Source: an uncultured Pelagibacteraceae bacterium
Lineage (GTDB): Bacteria > Pseudomonadota > Alphaproteobacteria > Pelagibacterales > Pelagibacteraceae
NCBI GenBank assembly: GCA_902570915.1
Contig: CACGAB010000007.1
Span: 1 to 52,856, forward strand
DNA: 52,856 nt
Direction: 5' to 3'
This document shows, one piece after another, positions 24,970 through 32,956 of the stretch (positions are counted from its first letter, which is position 1; each line of letters opens with the position of its first letter). Made by a program: the position numbers and the translations under genes. Below the pieces are notes generated by a model. The model ran no database searches and had not been told where the DNA came from. It saw nothing but the letters and a program-made list of their open reading frames with translations.

Positions 24970-24998
24970 TTGACTCTCATTATCGATCTTGTTGTAAT
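24970..24998 (+). promoter_or_regulatory. Promoter of potD
   Basis: TTGACT (24970-24975) is separated by exactly 17 bases from TGTAAT (24993-24998), the best sigma-70-type promoter I found in the window. Transcription would begin near 25005, giving a leader of about 27 bases with a strong GGAGG at 25024-25028 before the ATG at 25032. It lets the binding protein be expressed independently of potA. Confidence 0.6.
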
Positions 24999-25013
24999 AC
25001 TATTTATACAAAA

Positions 25014-25023
25014 CGTTTAAACG
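25014..25023. promoter_or_regulatory. Palindrome in the potD leader, candidate operator
   Basis: The perfect 10-base palindrome CGTTTAAACG lies between the predicted transcription start and the ribosome-binding site of potD. Its position suits a repressor-binding site, and its G+C ends stand out in the AT-rich leader. No regulator gene is encoded in the window, so the assignment rests on position and symmetry only. Confidence 0.3.
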
Positions 25024-25031
25024 GAGGAAAA

Positions 25032-26147
25032 ATGAAAAAAATTAGTAAATTATTACTAGCCCTATCTTTTTTATTTTCTATAACTACATCAGCATTCGCA
25101 GTAACAGTTGCGTCTTGGGGTGGAGCTTATACAGAAAGTCAAAAGTTAGGTTATGGTGATCCTACTGCTAAAAAGTTAGGTATACCGATCAATTGGGTCG
25201 ACTACTCAGGTGGATTATCAGAAATTAAAGCACAGAAAGAAGCAGGCAAAATTACGTGGGATATAATGGACGTATTTGCTATGGATACTATCAATGGCTG
25301 TGATGAAGGTTTATTTGTTAAATTTGATTTTGACAAAGACTTCCCAGCAGCTCCAGATGGAACTCCTGCAAGTAAAGATTTTTTTACTAGCATGCCAAGT
25401 GAATGTGCTGTAGGAAATATTTTATACTCTTGGAACTACGCTTATAACTCAGATAACGTTAAAGGTACTCCAAAGACTATCAAAGATTTCTTTAACACTA
25501 AAAAATTCCCTGGAAAAAGAGCTATCTACAAAGGCGCTCTAACAAACTTAGAGATTGCTTTAGCTGCAGATGGTATCAAACCAGGTAAAGGTGGAGCAAA
25601 AATCTATAAAGCTTTAAACACTGACAAAGGTGTTCAAAGAGCTATGGATAAGATCAAAAAACTTTGCACAGACCCACAAGGTGGATGTGTATTTTGGTCT
25701 GCAGGTGCTCAACCACCAGAACTATTAATGAGTGGTGAAGTTGTTATGGCAACTGGCTGGAATGGTAGATTCTTTAATGCTGCTGTTGGAGAAGGTGCTC
25801 CAATCGTACAAGTATGGGATGCTCAAGGTTTAGACTACGAGTATTTCGTATTAGTTAAAGGTTCGCCAAATGAAGCTGATGCTAAAAAAGCTTTAGCTGA
25901 GATGACAAGTACAGAAGGTCTAGCAGGAAGTGCAAAATACATTGCATATGCACCTTGGAGAAAATCATCTATTGCTGTAATGGAAAAAGGTGAGCCATGG
26001 TACAAAGATGGTAAGACAAACATGGTACCTAATATGCCAACTGCACCAGCAAACACTAAAAATTACTTCTTAGTAGATCCACTTTACTGGGCTGATAACG
26101 GAACAGAACTTGGTGAAAAATGGGAAGCAATGAAAGCAGGATTTTAA
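25032..26147 (+). CDS. potD: Polyamine-type ABC transporter substrate-binding protein (PotD-like)
   Basis: Periplasmic type II binding protein of 371 residues. The signal peptide (KKISK, hydrophobic core, cleavage near SAFA|VTVAS, residue 23) precedes the PotD/PotF-type opening VASWGGAYTESQ. Typical segments are WDIMDVFAMD, YSWNYAYNSD, TPKTIKDFFNTKKFPGKRAI and ATGWNGRFFNA. The four cysteines (in NGCDE, SECAV, KLCTD, GGCVF) could form two disulfides. It has its own promoter and a GGAGG ribosome-binding site, and is closed by a terminator hairpin before potB. The ligand is not certain: the family includes spermidine, putrescine and other amine binders. Confidence 0.85.
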   Translation: MKKISKLLLALSFLFSITTSAFAVTVASWGGAYTESQKLGYGDPTAKKLGIPINWVDYSGGLSEIKAQKEAGKITWDIMDVFAMDTINGCDEGLFVKFDFDKDFPAAPDGTPASKDFFTSMPSECAVGNILYSWNYAYNSDNVKGTPKTIKDFFNTKKFPGKRAIYKGALTNLEIALAADGIKPGKGGAKIYKALNTDKGVQRAMDKIKKLCTDPQGGCVFWSAGAQPPELLMSGEVVMATGWNGRFFNAAVGEGAPIVQVWDAQGLDYEYFVLVKGSPNEADAKKALAEMTSTEGLAGSAKYIAYAPWRKSSIAVMEKGEPWYKDGKTNMVPNMPTAPANTKNYFLVDPLYWADNGTELGEKWEAMKAGF

Positions 26148-26186
26148 TTTTAAGTTTTAAAGATTAAAATTTTATAATATATTGAG

Positions 26187-26219
26187 AGGGCGGTTATTTG
26201 ATAACCGCCCTTTTTATTT
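26187..26219 (+). terminator. Intrinsic terminator between potD and potB, ending at the potB start codon
   Basis: An 11-bp perfect stem AGGGCGGTTAT / ATAACCGCCCT (26187-26197 and 26201-26211) with a three-base loop is followed by TTTTATTT. This is a strong rho-independent terminator. The potB ATG begins at 26220, the base directly after the T-rich tail, so potBC expression must come from read-through or from RNA ends generated here. Confidence 0.85.
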
Positions 26220-27473
26220 ATGAGCTCAGAAACAAAACAAATTTTAACAACTGACGGAATTCCTTTAGAAGTAAGCCTTAAAAAAGCAGAAAAGAAAAAT
26301 AAGATTAAAGCTTTTTTACTTGTTGCTCCGTTATTGTTGTTCATAATTATTACATATGTGTTTCCAATAGGCGATATGCTTATGAGAAGCGTTGACGATA
26401 AAATGGTAACTGAAATGCTACCTAAAACTTTTAAATCCATGGAAAAATGGGACGGACAGGATCTTCCTCCTGAAGAAGTGTTTGAAGCTTTCTATTTTGA
26501 TTTTCAAAAATTGATTGAAGAGGAACGAGAAGGAAAACTTTCAACACAACTAAATTATACAAAAAATGGTTTTAAAAGTATTATTAAAAAATTAAGAAGA
26601 AAGTCCAAATCTTTTGAAGAGGGAAATTATAAAGAACAAATTATGTCTGTTCATCGAAGATGGGCTGATGTTGAATATTGGAGAGCAATTAAAAGAAGAG
26701 CTCCTGCATATACTTATCAAAAATATTTAAAGGGGATTGATATGTATGAAAATGAAAAAGGAGAAATAATTAATGTTCCTGAAGATAGAAGAGTTCATAG
26801 AATTTTGTGGATGAGGACTTTGGAGATTGCATTCTTTGTTACGGTGTTTTGTTTTTTAATGGCGTATCCAATTGCACACTTACTAGCAACATTACCGATG
26901 AAGTACAGTAACCTCTTGATGATCTGTGTCTTGCTTCCTTTTTGGACCTCATTATTAGTTAGAACTGCTAGTTGGATGATTCTTCTACAACAGCAAGGAA
27001 TAGTAAATGATTTCTTTGTTATGATAGGCCTGGTTAGTGATGATAACCGGCTAGAAATGATGTTTAATAAAACAGGTAGTTATGTTGCAATGACGCAAAT
27101 TTTACTGCCTTTTATGGTTCTGCCACTTTACAGCGTGATGAAAACAATCTCTCCAAGTTTAATGAGAGCTGGTAAGTCATTAGGTGGAACACCTTTTGTG
27201 GCTTTTTGGAAGGTCTATTTTCCTTTAACTATCCCAGGTATTGGAGCGGGATGCTTATTAGTTTTTATTTTAGCAATTGGTTATTACATTACCCCAGCTT
27301 TAGTTGGTGGAGCTTCAGGTACGTTAATAAGTAACCAGATAGCATTTCATATGAAAAGTACTCTCGATTGGAGTTTTGCTTCAGCAATGGGACTTATGTT
27401 GTTAAGTGGAGTATTAGTCATTTATTGGCTGTACAATAAATTAGTTGGAATAGATAACATTAAATTAGGATAA
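26220..27473 (+). CDS. potB: Polyamine-type ABC transporter permease PotB, with large loop after helix 1
   Basis: Inner-membrane permease of 417 residues, about 120 longer than E. coli PotB. After helix 1 (residues 29-50) a hydrophilic, charged stretch of about 140 residues (55-195, containing EEVFEAFYFDFQKL and RRWADVEYWRAIKRR) precedes the normal five-helix core. The coupling motif is in SLGGTPFVAFWKVYFPLTIPG. The extra loop should lie on the periplasmic side. The ATG sits directly after a terminator T-tract and has no ribosome-binding site outside the hairpin; no later ATG would retain helix 1. It is followed by potC after five bases. Confidence 0.88.
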   Translation: MSSETKQILTTDGIPLEVSLKKAEKKNKIKAFLLVAPLLLFIIITYVFPIGDMLMRSVDDKMVTEMLPKTFKSMEKWDGQDLPPEEVFEAFYFDFQKLIEEEREGKLSTQLNYTKNGFKSIIKKLRRKSKSFEEGNYKEQIMSVHRRWADVEYWRAIKRRAPAYTYQKYLKGIDMYENEKGEIINVPEDRRVHRILWMRTLEIAFFVTVFCFLMAYPIAHLLATLPMKYSNLLMICVLLPFWTSLLVRTASWMILLQQQGIVNDFFVMIGLVSDDNRLEMMFNKTGSYVAMTQILLPFMVLPLYSVMKTISPSLMRAGKSLGGTPFVAFWKVYFPLTIPGIGAGCLLVFILAIGYYITPALVGGASGTLISNQIAFHMKSTLDWSFASAMGLMLLSGVLVIYWLYNKLVGIDNIKLG

Positions 27474-27478
27474 ACAAA

Positions 27479-28333
27479 ATGGCTTTACCCAAATATACAG
27501 AACCACATTATAGAATTTGGCATTACGTTTATTTGACAATTTGTGCAGCAGTATTCTTTTTTCTTGTTGCACCATTGTTTGTTATTTTTCCATTATCTTT
27601 TAATGCTGAGGAATTTTTAGTTTTTTCTGATGGAATGAAACGTTTAGATCCTGATGCGTTTTCTTTAAGATGGTATCAAGATATGATTTATGGGACTAAA
27701 AATCCTTGGGGATTAGCTGCAAAAAATAGTTTTATCATTGCTATATTTGCAACAATAGGCTCTGTAATACTTGGAACAGTTGCGGCTTTGGGCTTGAGTA
27801 GCAGGCATATGCCGTACAAAGGTTTAATTATGGCAGTATTAATTTCACCTATGATAGTTCCTTTAATTATTTCGGGTGTAGCGATATTTTTCTTCATGGC
27901 CAAAGTTGGATTAGCAGCCACTCACACAGGAATAGTACTTGCGCATATTATTTTAGGAACACCATTTGTAGTTATTACAGTAACCGCAACTCTATCAGGG
28001 TTCGATCATAGTGTCACAAGAGCTGCAGCCAGTTTAGGTAGTGACCCAGTAAATACATTTATGAAAATCACTTTACCACTTATTTTACCAGGAGTGATAT
28101 CTGGAGGGCTATTTGCTTTTGTAACATCATTTGATGAAGTTGTAGTAGTTCTATTTTTAGCAGGATTAGAAAACACAACTATACCAATTCAAATGTGGAC
28201 AGGTTTGAGGGAACAACTAAGTCCAACAATTCTTGCAGTTGCAACTTGTCTTATTATTTTATCAACATTAATATTAGTTACCGCTGAACTTTTAAGAAGA
28301 AGATCTGAAAGACTCAGAGGTATAAATCGATAA
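27479..28333 (+). CDS. potC: Polyamine-type ABC transporter permease PotC
   Basis: Inner-membrane permease of 284 residues with six helices, the usual PotC size. The first helix (about 16-38) is followed by a periplasmic segment with FSLRWYQDMI, and the coupling motif reads AAASLGSDPVNTFMKITLPLILPG. The end of the protein is basic (LLRRRSERLRG), facing the cytoplasm. It lies five bases after potB and 12 bases before the fused beta-oxidation-type enzyme gene, and is probably co-transcribed with both. Confidence 0.93.
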   Translation: MALPKYTEPHYRIWHYVYLTICAAVFFFLVAPLFVIFPLSFNAEEFLVFSDGMKRLDPDAFSLRWYQDMIYGTKNPWGLAAKNSFIIAIFATIGSVILGTVAALGLSSRHMPYKGLIMAVLISPMIVPLIISGVAIFFFMAKVGLAATHTGIVLAHIILGTPFVVITVTATLSGFDHSVTRAAASLGSDPVNTFMKITLPLILPGVISGGLFAFVTSFDEVVVVLFLAGLENTTIPIQMWTGLREQLSPTILAVATCLIILSTLILVTAELLRRRSERLRGINR

Positions 28334-28345
28334 AAATTTCATTAC

Positions 28346-30568
28346 ATGAATATAAAAAATGTTGTGGTGATTGGATCTGGTACGATGGGAAGCGGTATAG
28401 CAGCCCATCTATGTAATGCAAATATCCCAGTTACATTATTAGATTTAAAAACTGATATTAGTGAAAAGGCTAGGGAAAGAATTCATAAATCTAGACCTCC
28501 ATTATTAATCGATAAATCTAAAATAAATAATATTAAAGTTGGAAATATATCTGATAATTTTGATGTTGTAAAAAATGCTGATTGGATTGTCGAGGCGGTA
28601 GTTGAAAGAATAGATGTAAAACACCAAATTTATGAAAAAATATTTAAATCAAGAAAAGCAGGCGCAATTGTTTCATCTAATACTTCTTCGATACCTATAA
28701 AAGTTTTATCTCAAAACTTAACAGATACAGAAAAAAAAGATTTCTGTATAACTCATTTTTTTAATCCTGTTAGATATATGGGGCTATTAGAAATTGTTAA
28801 AAATGAGAACAACGATCTAAATAAAATAAATCAATTAAAAAAATTTTGTGAAACTGAGCTAGGTAAAGGCGCAATTGTTTGCAACGATACACCAGGATTT
28901 TTAGGAAATAGAGTGGGAGTTTATGCAATGCAAATTGCAATGACAGAAGCTTTTAAAATGAAGTTATCAGTTGAGGAGGCAGACGCTATTTTTGGAAGGC
29001 CGATGGGAATTCCAAAAACAGGTGTTTTTGGTCTCTATGACTTGATTGGGATCGATTTAATGGCTGATGTATTAAAAAGTTTTATTAAAGAGCTGCCAGA
29101 AACAGATGAATTTCATGAAGTTGCTAAAGAAATACCATTGGTAAAAAAGTTAATTGAGACGGGTTATACGGGAAGAAAAGGTAAGGGTGGTTTTTATAGA
29201 ATGAATAAATCTGGAACTACTAAAGTTATGGAGGCAATTAATCTTGAAACAGGTGATTATTCGCCAAGTAAAAAAATTGATATTAAGTCTGACAAAGTAG
29301 ATCTTAAAGGATTAATTAACAGAAAAGATAAATACGGTGAGTATGCATGGTCTGTGATTTCAAAAATAATAAAATATGCATCATCACTAGTTCCAGGGAT
29401 TACTAATCAATTTAATGATATTGATGAGGCAATGCGGTTAGGTTTTAATTGGGCTAAAGGACCATTTGAAATGCTTGAGGAAATTGGTGTTCAAAACTTT
29501 TTTAACAAAGTTGATGATTTTAGTGGGAATAATTTTTTAGAGGAATTAAATAAAAATAAAAATGAAGATTTCTATGGAGAAAGACAGAAATATACCAATA
29601 TAGAAACACTAGGCAAAGTTAAAAAAACAGCAATCAGTTTAGATGGTAATGACTCTGCGAAGATATATAGATTTCAAGATTATAATATTGTTGAGTTTAC
29701 CACTAAAGCTAATGCTTTAGATTACGACTCAATGGATGCTCTTAAAAAAGCTACAGACAAACCATTAATAATCATAAATGAGAGCATGCAATTTTCTGCC
29801 GGCGTAAACTTAACTTACACTATGCAATTTGCAGATAAAAATGATTTTAAATCAATAGAAAAATTTATTAAATATTTTCAAGAGACATGTAAGCATTTAA
29901 AATATTCAAAATATCCTGTGATCTCTGCTCCATCAGGTTTAACGCTTGGTGGTGGCTTTGAGGTTATGGTTCAAAGTAATTTTGTAGCATCCCACACAAA
30001 TATTGTTGTGGGACTTGTTGAGACCATTGTTGGATTAATTCCTGCAGGTGGAGGATGTAAGGAGATGTTAGGAAGATGGTTAGATACAGAACAAGCAAAA
30101 AAAGATCCAAATTTTGCCCCACTTAAAGTTTTTGATATTATTGGCTATGGTAAGACGGCAACTTCACCTGTGGAAGCAGAACCGCTAAAATATCTAAGAC
30201 CTGAAGATAAAAAAATTATGAATAGAAACAGTTTATTAGAAGTCTCAAAAAAAATTCTCAATGAAAATAAAGCTTTTAAAACACCTGAAGAGCTTATATT
30301 TAAGCTTCCTGGAGAAAGCGTTAGAGGTGAAATGAATAAGATTATAGAAAAACTTTACAATGAAAAAGTGATTCTAGAACATGGTGTAGAGGTTGCAAAA
30401 GAATTGGCAAAGGTTTTAAGTGGTGGGGACACAACAATAGAAAAAACATTAACCGAAGATGATTTGTTTAAGTTAGAGCTAGATGCATTTATGAGATTAA
30501 TTGAAACAAAAAAAACACAAGACAGAATAAAACACACCTTAGCTACTGGTAAGCCATTAGTTAATTAG
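28346..30568 (+). CDS. Fused 3-hydroxyacyl-CoA dehydrogenase / enoyl-CoA hydratase
   Basis: A 740-residue bifunctional enzyme with domain order opposite to FadB/FadJ: the NAD-binding hydroxyacyl-CoA dehydrogenase comes first (GSGTMGSGIA near residue 10; ITHFFNPVRYMGLLEIV; DTPGFLGNRVG), a second dehydrogenase C-domain follows (about 335-420, FNWAKGPFEM), and the crotonase domain is at the C-terminus (about 450-640). The crotonase has oxyanion-hole segments FSAGVNL and LGGGFEV and the second Glu region GLVETIVGLIPAGGG. It hydrates and oxidises an acyl-CoA. Its place downstream of potBC suggests it may process a product of the imported compound, an inference. The 3' end overlaps the convergent cyclophilin gene by 12 bases. 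Confidence 0.85.
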   Translation: MNIKNVVVIGSGTMGSGIAAHLCNANIPVTLLDLKTDISEKARERIHKSRPPLLIDKSKINNIKVGNISDNFDVVKNADWIVEAVVERIDVKHQIYEKIFKSRKAGAIVSSNTSSIPIKVLSQNLTDTEKKDFCITHFFNPVRYMGLLEIVKNENNDLNKINQLKKFCETELGKGAIVCNDTPGFLGNRVGVYAMQIAMTEAFKMKLSVEEADAIFGRPMGIPKTGVFGLYDLIGIDLMADVLKSFIKELPETDEFHEVAKEIPLVKKLIETGYTGRKGKGGFYRMNKSGTTKVMEAINLETGDYSPSKKIDIKSDKVDLKGLINRKDKYGEYAWSVISKIIKYASSLVPGITNQFNDIDEAMRLGFNWAKGPFEMLEEIGVQNFFNKVDDFSGNNFLEELNKNKNEDFYGERQKYTNIETLGKVKKTAISLDGNDSAKIYRFQDYNIVEFTTKANALDYDSMDALKKATDKPLIIINESMQFSAGVNLTYTMQFADKNDFKSIEKFIKYFQETCKHLKYSKYPVISAPSGLTLGGGFEVMVQSNFVASHTNIVVGLVETIVGLIPAGGGCKEMLGRWLDTEQAKKDPNFAPLKVFDIIGYGKTATSPVEAEPLKYLRPEDKKIMNRNSLLEVSKKILNENKAFKTPEELIFKLPGESVRGEMNKIIEKLYNEKVILEHGVEVAKELAKVLSGGDTTIEKTLTEDDLFKLELDAFMRLIETKKTQDRIKHTLATGKPLVN

Positions 30569-31204
30569 CATTCTTATAGAATTAATAAAATCAGGTCTTA
30601 ATACATACTGAGATTTATCAAGATACTTAATTTTTTTTAGCGCCTCTAAACCGTAAATTACTTTACCTATAGGGGTGTATTCAGACTCGTATAACGGTTC
30701 ATCTCTTAAAATTATAAAAAACTGACTATCTTCCGTATTGTAACTTTTTGATCTTGCTAATCCTACACTTCCTTTTTTGAAATCAAATGGAATGTCTATC
30801 TCTGAATTTATTGTTCCTAAACCAGACTTGCCAGTGCCAATCTTTGCATAATTCAAGTTTCCTTTTTTACCAAATTCTAAATCACCCGCTTGCACAAGTG
30901 TATCTTTAATCACTCTATGAAAGGCAGAATTGTCATAGGCTTTAGACTCAACTAATTTCTTAAATCTCTGAACAGCATTTGGAGAAATTTGAGGATAAAG
31001 TTCAATTATAACATTTCCACAAGGAACATTTAAAATTGCGATATTTGAAGGATTTTCAAAAGTAATTTTTGTTGGATCATAATTTTTTACAAATAAACAT
31101 TTATTCTTTATTAAAAAAAAAGAACCAAAAGAAAATATTGCCAAGGATAGTAAAAATATAAGAATTATTTTTTCTGATCTTGTTGCCTTAATTTTTTTGA
31201 TCAT
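30557..31204 (-). CDS. Membrane-anchored cyclophilin-type peptidyl-prolyl isomerase
   Basis: A 215-residue protein with an N-terminal membrane anchor (about residues 13-32) and a cyclophilin domain (about 50-212), which would lie in the periplasm and assist folding of exported proteins. Family motifs are NAVQRFKKLVE, NSAFHRVIKDTLVQAGDL (the catalytic FHR) and the FFIILRDEP segment matching the QFFI active-site strand. The typical Trp of eukaryotic cyclophilins is not evident, as in many bacterial forms. The gene overlaps the preceding minus-strand gene by four bases. Confidence 0.88.
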   Translation of the reverse strand: MIKKIKATRSEKIILIFLLSLAIFSFGSFFLIKNKCLFVKNYDPTKITFENPSNIAILNVPCGNVIIELYPQISPNAVQRFKKLVESKAYDNSAFHRVIKDTLVQAGDLEFGKKGNLNYAKIGTGKSGLGTINSEIDIPFDFKKGSVGLARSKSYNTEDSQFFIILRDEPLYESEYTPIGKVIYGLEALKKIKYLDKSQYVLRPDFINSIRMLIN

Positions 31205-31923
31205 AGGATAAAATTTGGATCAATTCTTAACAAATTTTTTTTTATAAAATTTATTTTTTTTTCTAAAATGGGGTCTATATTCTTTAAATTAGTTCCAATC
31301 ATCAAATGAGAAAAAACTTCTGCCATATCCTCAGATGCAGTAGATTGCGAGTATTCTGAGAAAAATCCCTTAGTATTAATATAAGTTTCCAAACCTAATT
31401 TATCGGTACAGGTGGAACATTCTGCATATTTAAAATCTGTTAAATTGAAGCTCGACCAAGTACTTTCATTAAATATATCTTTAAAACTATCGTTAATTAT
31501 ATGAAAAACTTCATGATGAATTACTCGTTCAAAATATTTTTCATCAAACTTTATATCGAGAATTAATGTTTTCATTATATTATCTGGAATTCCTGCTGTA
31601 TTGATATTTGAAATTGATAAGTCTTCACATAAAACAATATATTTTAAATTTATTTTTTTCAAAAATACTTGATCATATTTGCTCAAATTTTTTTGAATAA
31701 CTTTATACTTTTTGTCTAAAGTTTTTTTTTTAGAGTTGTAACAATTTATATTATTATCAACTCCTATTGTGAAAGGTTGTTTAGCGTATAAGTATCTAAG
31801 CTTATTTGGAGTTTTAATATTATATATTTCCAAATTAGGAATTTTGATGAGATTGTAAATAGTATCTGCGTGCGCGGAATTAAAAACTATAAAGAATAAT
31901 ATTATATATCTAAAATAAATCAT
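31201..31923 (-). CDS. Exported putative zinc metallopeptidase-like protein
   Basis: A 240-residue protein with a signal peptide (MIYFRYIILFF, cleavage near SAHA|DTIYN, about residue 20). The HExxH motif is present as HHEVFHI (about residues 133-139), and a later SEDMAEVFSHL could supply the third zinc-binding glutamate of a gluzincin. A CSTC pair lies between them. I cannot name a family. The open frame reaches a TTG at 31932, but ATG at 31923 fits the signal peptide better. It overlaps the cyclophilin gene by four bases, so both probably act in the periplasm from one transcript. Confidence 0.65.
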   Translation of the reverse strand: MIYFRYIILFFIVFNSAHADTIYNLIKIPNLEIYNIKTPNKLRYLYAKQPFTIGVDNNINCYNSKKKTLDKKYKVIQKNLSKYDQVFLKKINLKYIVLCEDLSISNINTAGIPDNIMKTLILDIKFDEKYFERVIHHEVFHIINDSFKDIFNESTWSSFNLTDFKYAECSTCTDKLGLETYINTKGFFSEYSQSTASEDMAEVFSHLMIGTNLKNIDPILEKKINFIKKNLLRIDPNFIL

Positions 31924-31977
31924 AAATCTCAATATAGAAGATATTCCAAATTAAAAGAATGTGATACAGTTTTTAGT

Positions 31978-32937
31978 GTGAAAAAAAAAACTAATAAAGA
32001 TCCAATTCAACCAGTTAGTGGAACAAAAGTTCCCAGGTTTGCAGGGCCTTCAACGTTTGCTAGATTACCAGAGCTAAGAGATGTAGAAAGTTGTGACGTT
32101 GCAATCGTTGGAGTTCCATTCGATGCCGGCACGAGTTATAGACCTGGAGCAAGATTTGGACCTCAAAGTATAAGACAGGCCTCAAGGCATTTAAGAACCA
32201 ATTATCATCCAAGTTATGATGTTGAACCATTTAAAATTCAACAAGTAGCTGATGCTGGAGATATTACTTGTAATCCATTTAATATTAATGAAGCAATAAA
32301 ACAGATAGAAGTAGGAGCTGAAGAGTTATTAAAAAAGGTTGGAGGTATTATTTGTTTAGGTGGAGATCATACAATTGCTTTTCCTCTCTTAAAAGCGGTG
32401 AACAAGATTAACAATGGACCAGTCGCATTAGTGCACTTTGATGCTCATCTTGATACTTGGGACACATATTTTGGAGCTCCATATACTCATGGAACTCCTT
32501 TTAGAAGAGCGAGGGAAGAAAATTTATTTTTAGATGATGCATCAATGCATGTTGGAATTAGAGGTCCTTTATATAGCAGAGATGACATTAAGAATGATGA
32601 GAGTTTTGGATTTAAAATTATTCATTGTGATGAATTTCAATCAAAGGGGACGGATAATATAGCTGAGAGAATTAAAAAAAGAGTAGGCAACAATCCTTTA
32701 TACTTATCTATAGATATAGACGTATTAGACCCAGCTTTCGCACCAGGTACAGGAACACCAGAAATTGCTGGAATGACCTCAAGGGAAATGGTAAATGTTT
32801 TAAGAGGTTTATCAGGCCTCAATCTTATATCTGCAGATGTAGTTGAGGTTTCACCAGCTTACGATCATGCCGAAGTAACATCACTTGCTGCTGCTACAAT
32901 TGTTTATGAATTAACTAATTTATTTGCAAAAAAATAA
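31978..32937 (+). CDS. Agmatinase/guanidinobutyrase-family ureohydrolase
   Basis: A binuclear-manganese ureohydrolase of 319 residues that cleaves urea from a guanidino compound such as agmatine or guanidinobutyrate. All metal-binding motifs are visible: GGDHTIAFPL (His), DAHLDTWD (Asp-His-Asp) and SIDIDVLDPAFAPGTGTPE (Asp pair). SYRPGARFGPQSIRQASR near residue 60 is typical of agmatinases. The start is a GTG at 31978; no nearby ATG is available. An aldehyde dehydrogenase follows 19 bases downstream, consistent with a polyamine or guanidino-acid degradation path. Confidence 0.85.
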   Translation: MKKKTNKDPIQPVSGTKVPRFAGPSTFARLPELRDVESCDVAIVGVPFDAGTSYRPGARFGPQSIRQASRHLRTNYHPSYDVEPFKIQQVADAGDITCNPFNINEAIKQIEVGAEELLKKVGGIICLGGDHTIAFPLLKAVNKINNGPVALVHFDAHLDTWDTYFGAPYTHGTPFRRAREENLFLDDASMHVGIRGPLYSRDDIKNDESFGFKIIHCDEFQSKGTDNIAERIKKRVGNNPLYLSIDIDVLDPAFAPGTGTPEIAGMTSREMVNVLRGLSGLNLISADVVEVSPAYDHAEVTSLAAATIVYELTNLFAKK

Positions 32938-32956
32938 CAAAAAGTTATTAGAAATT

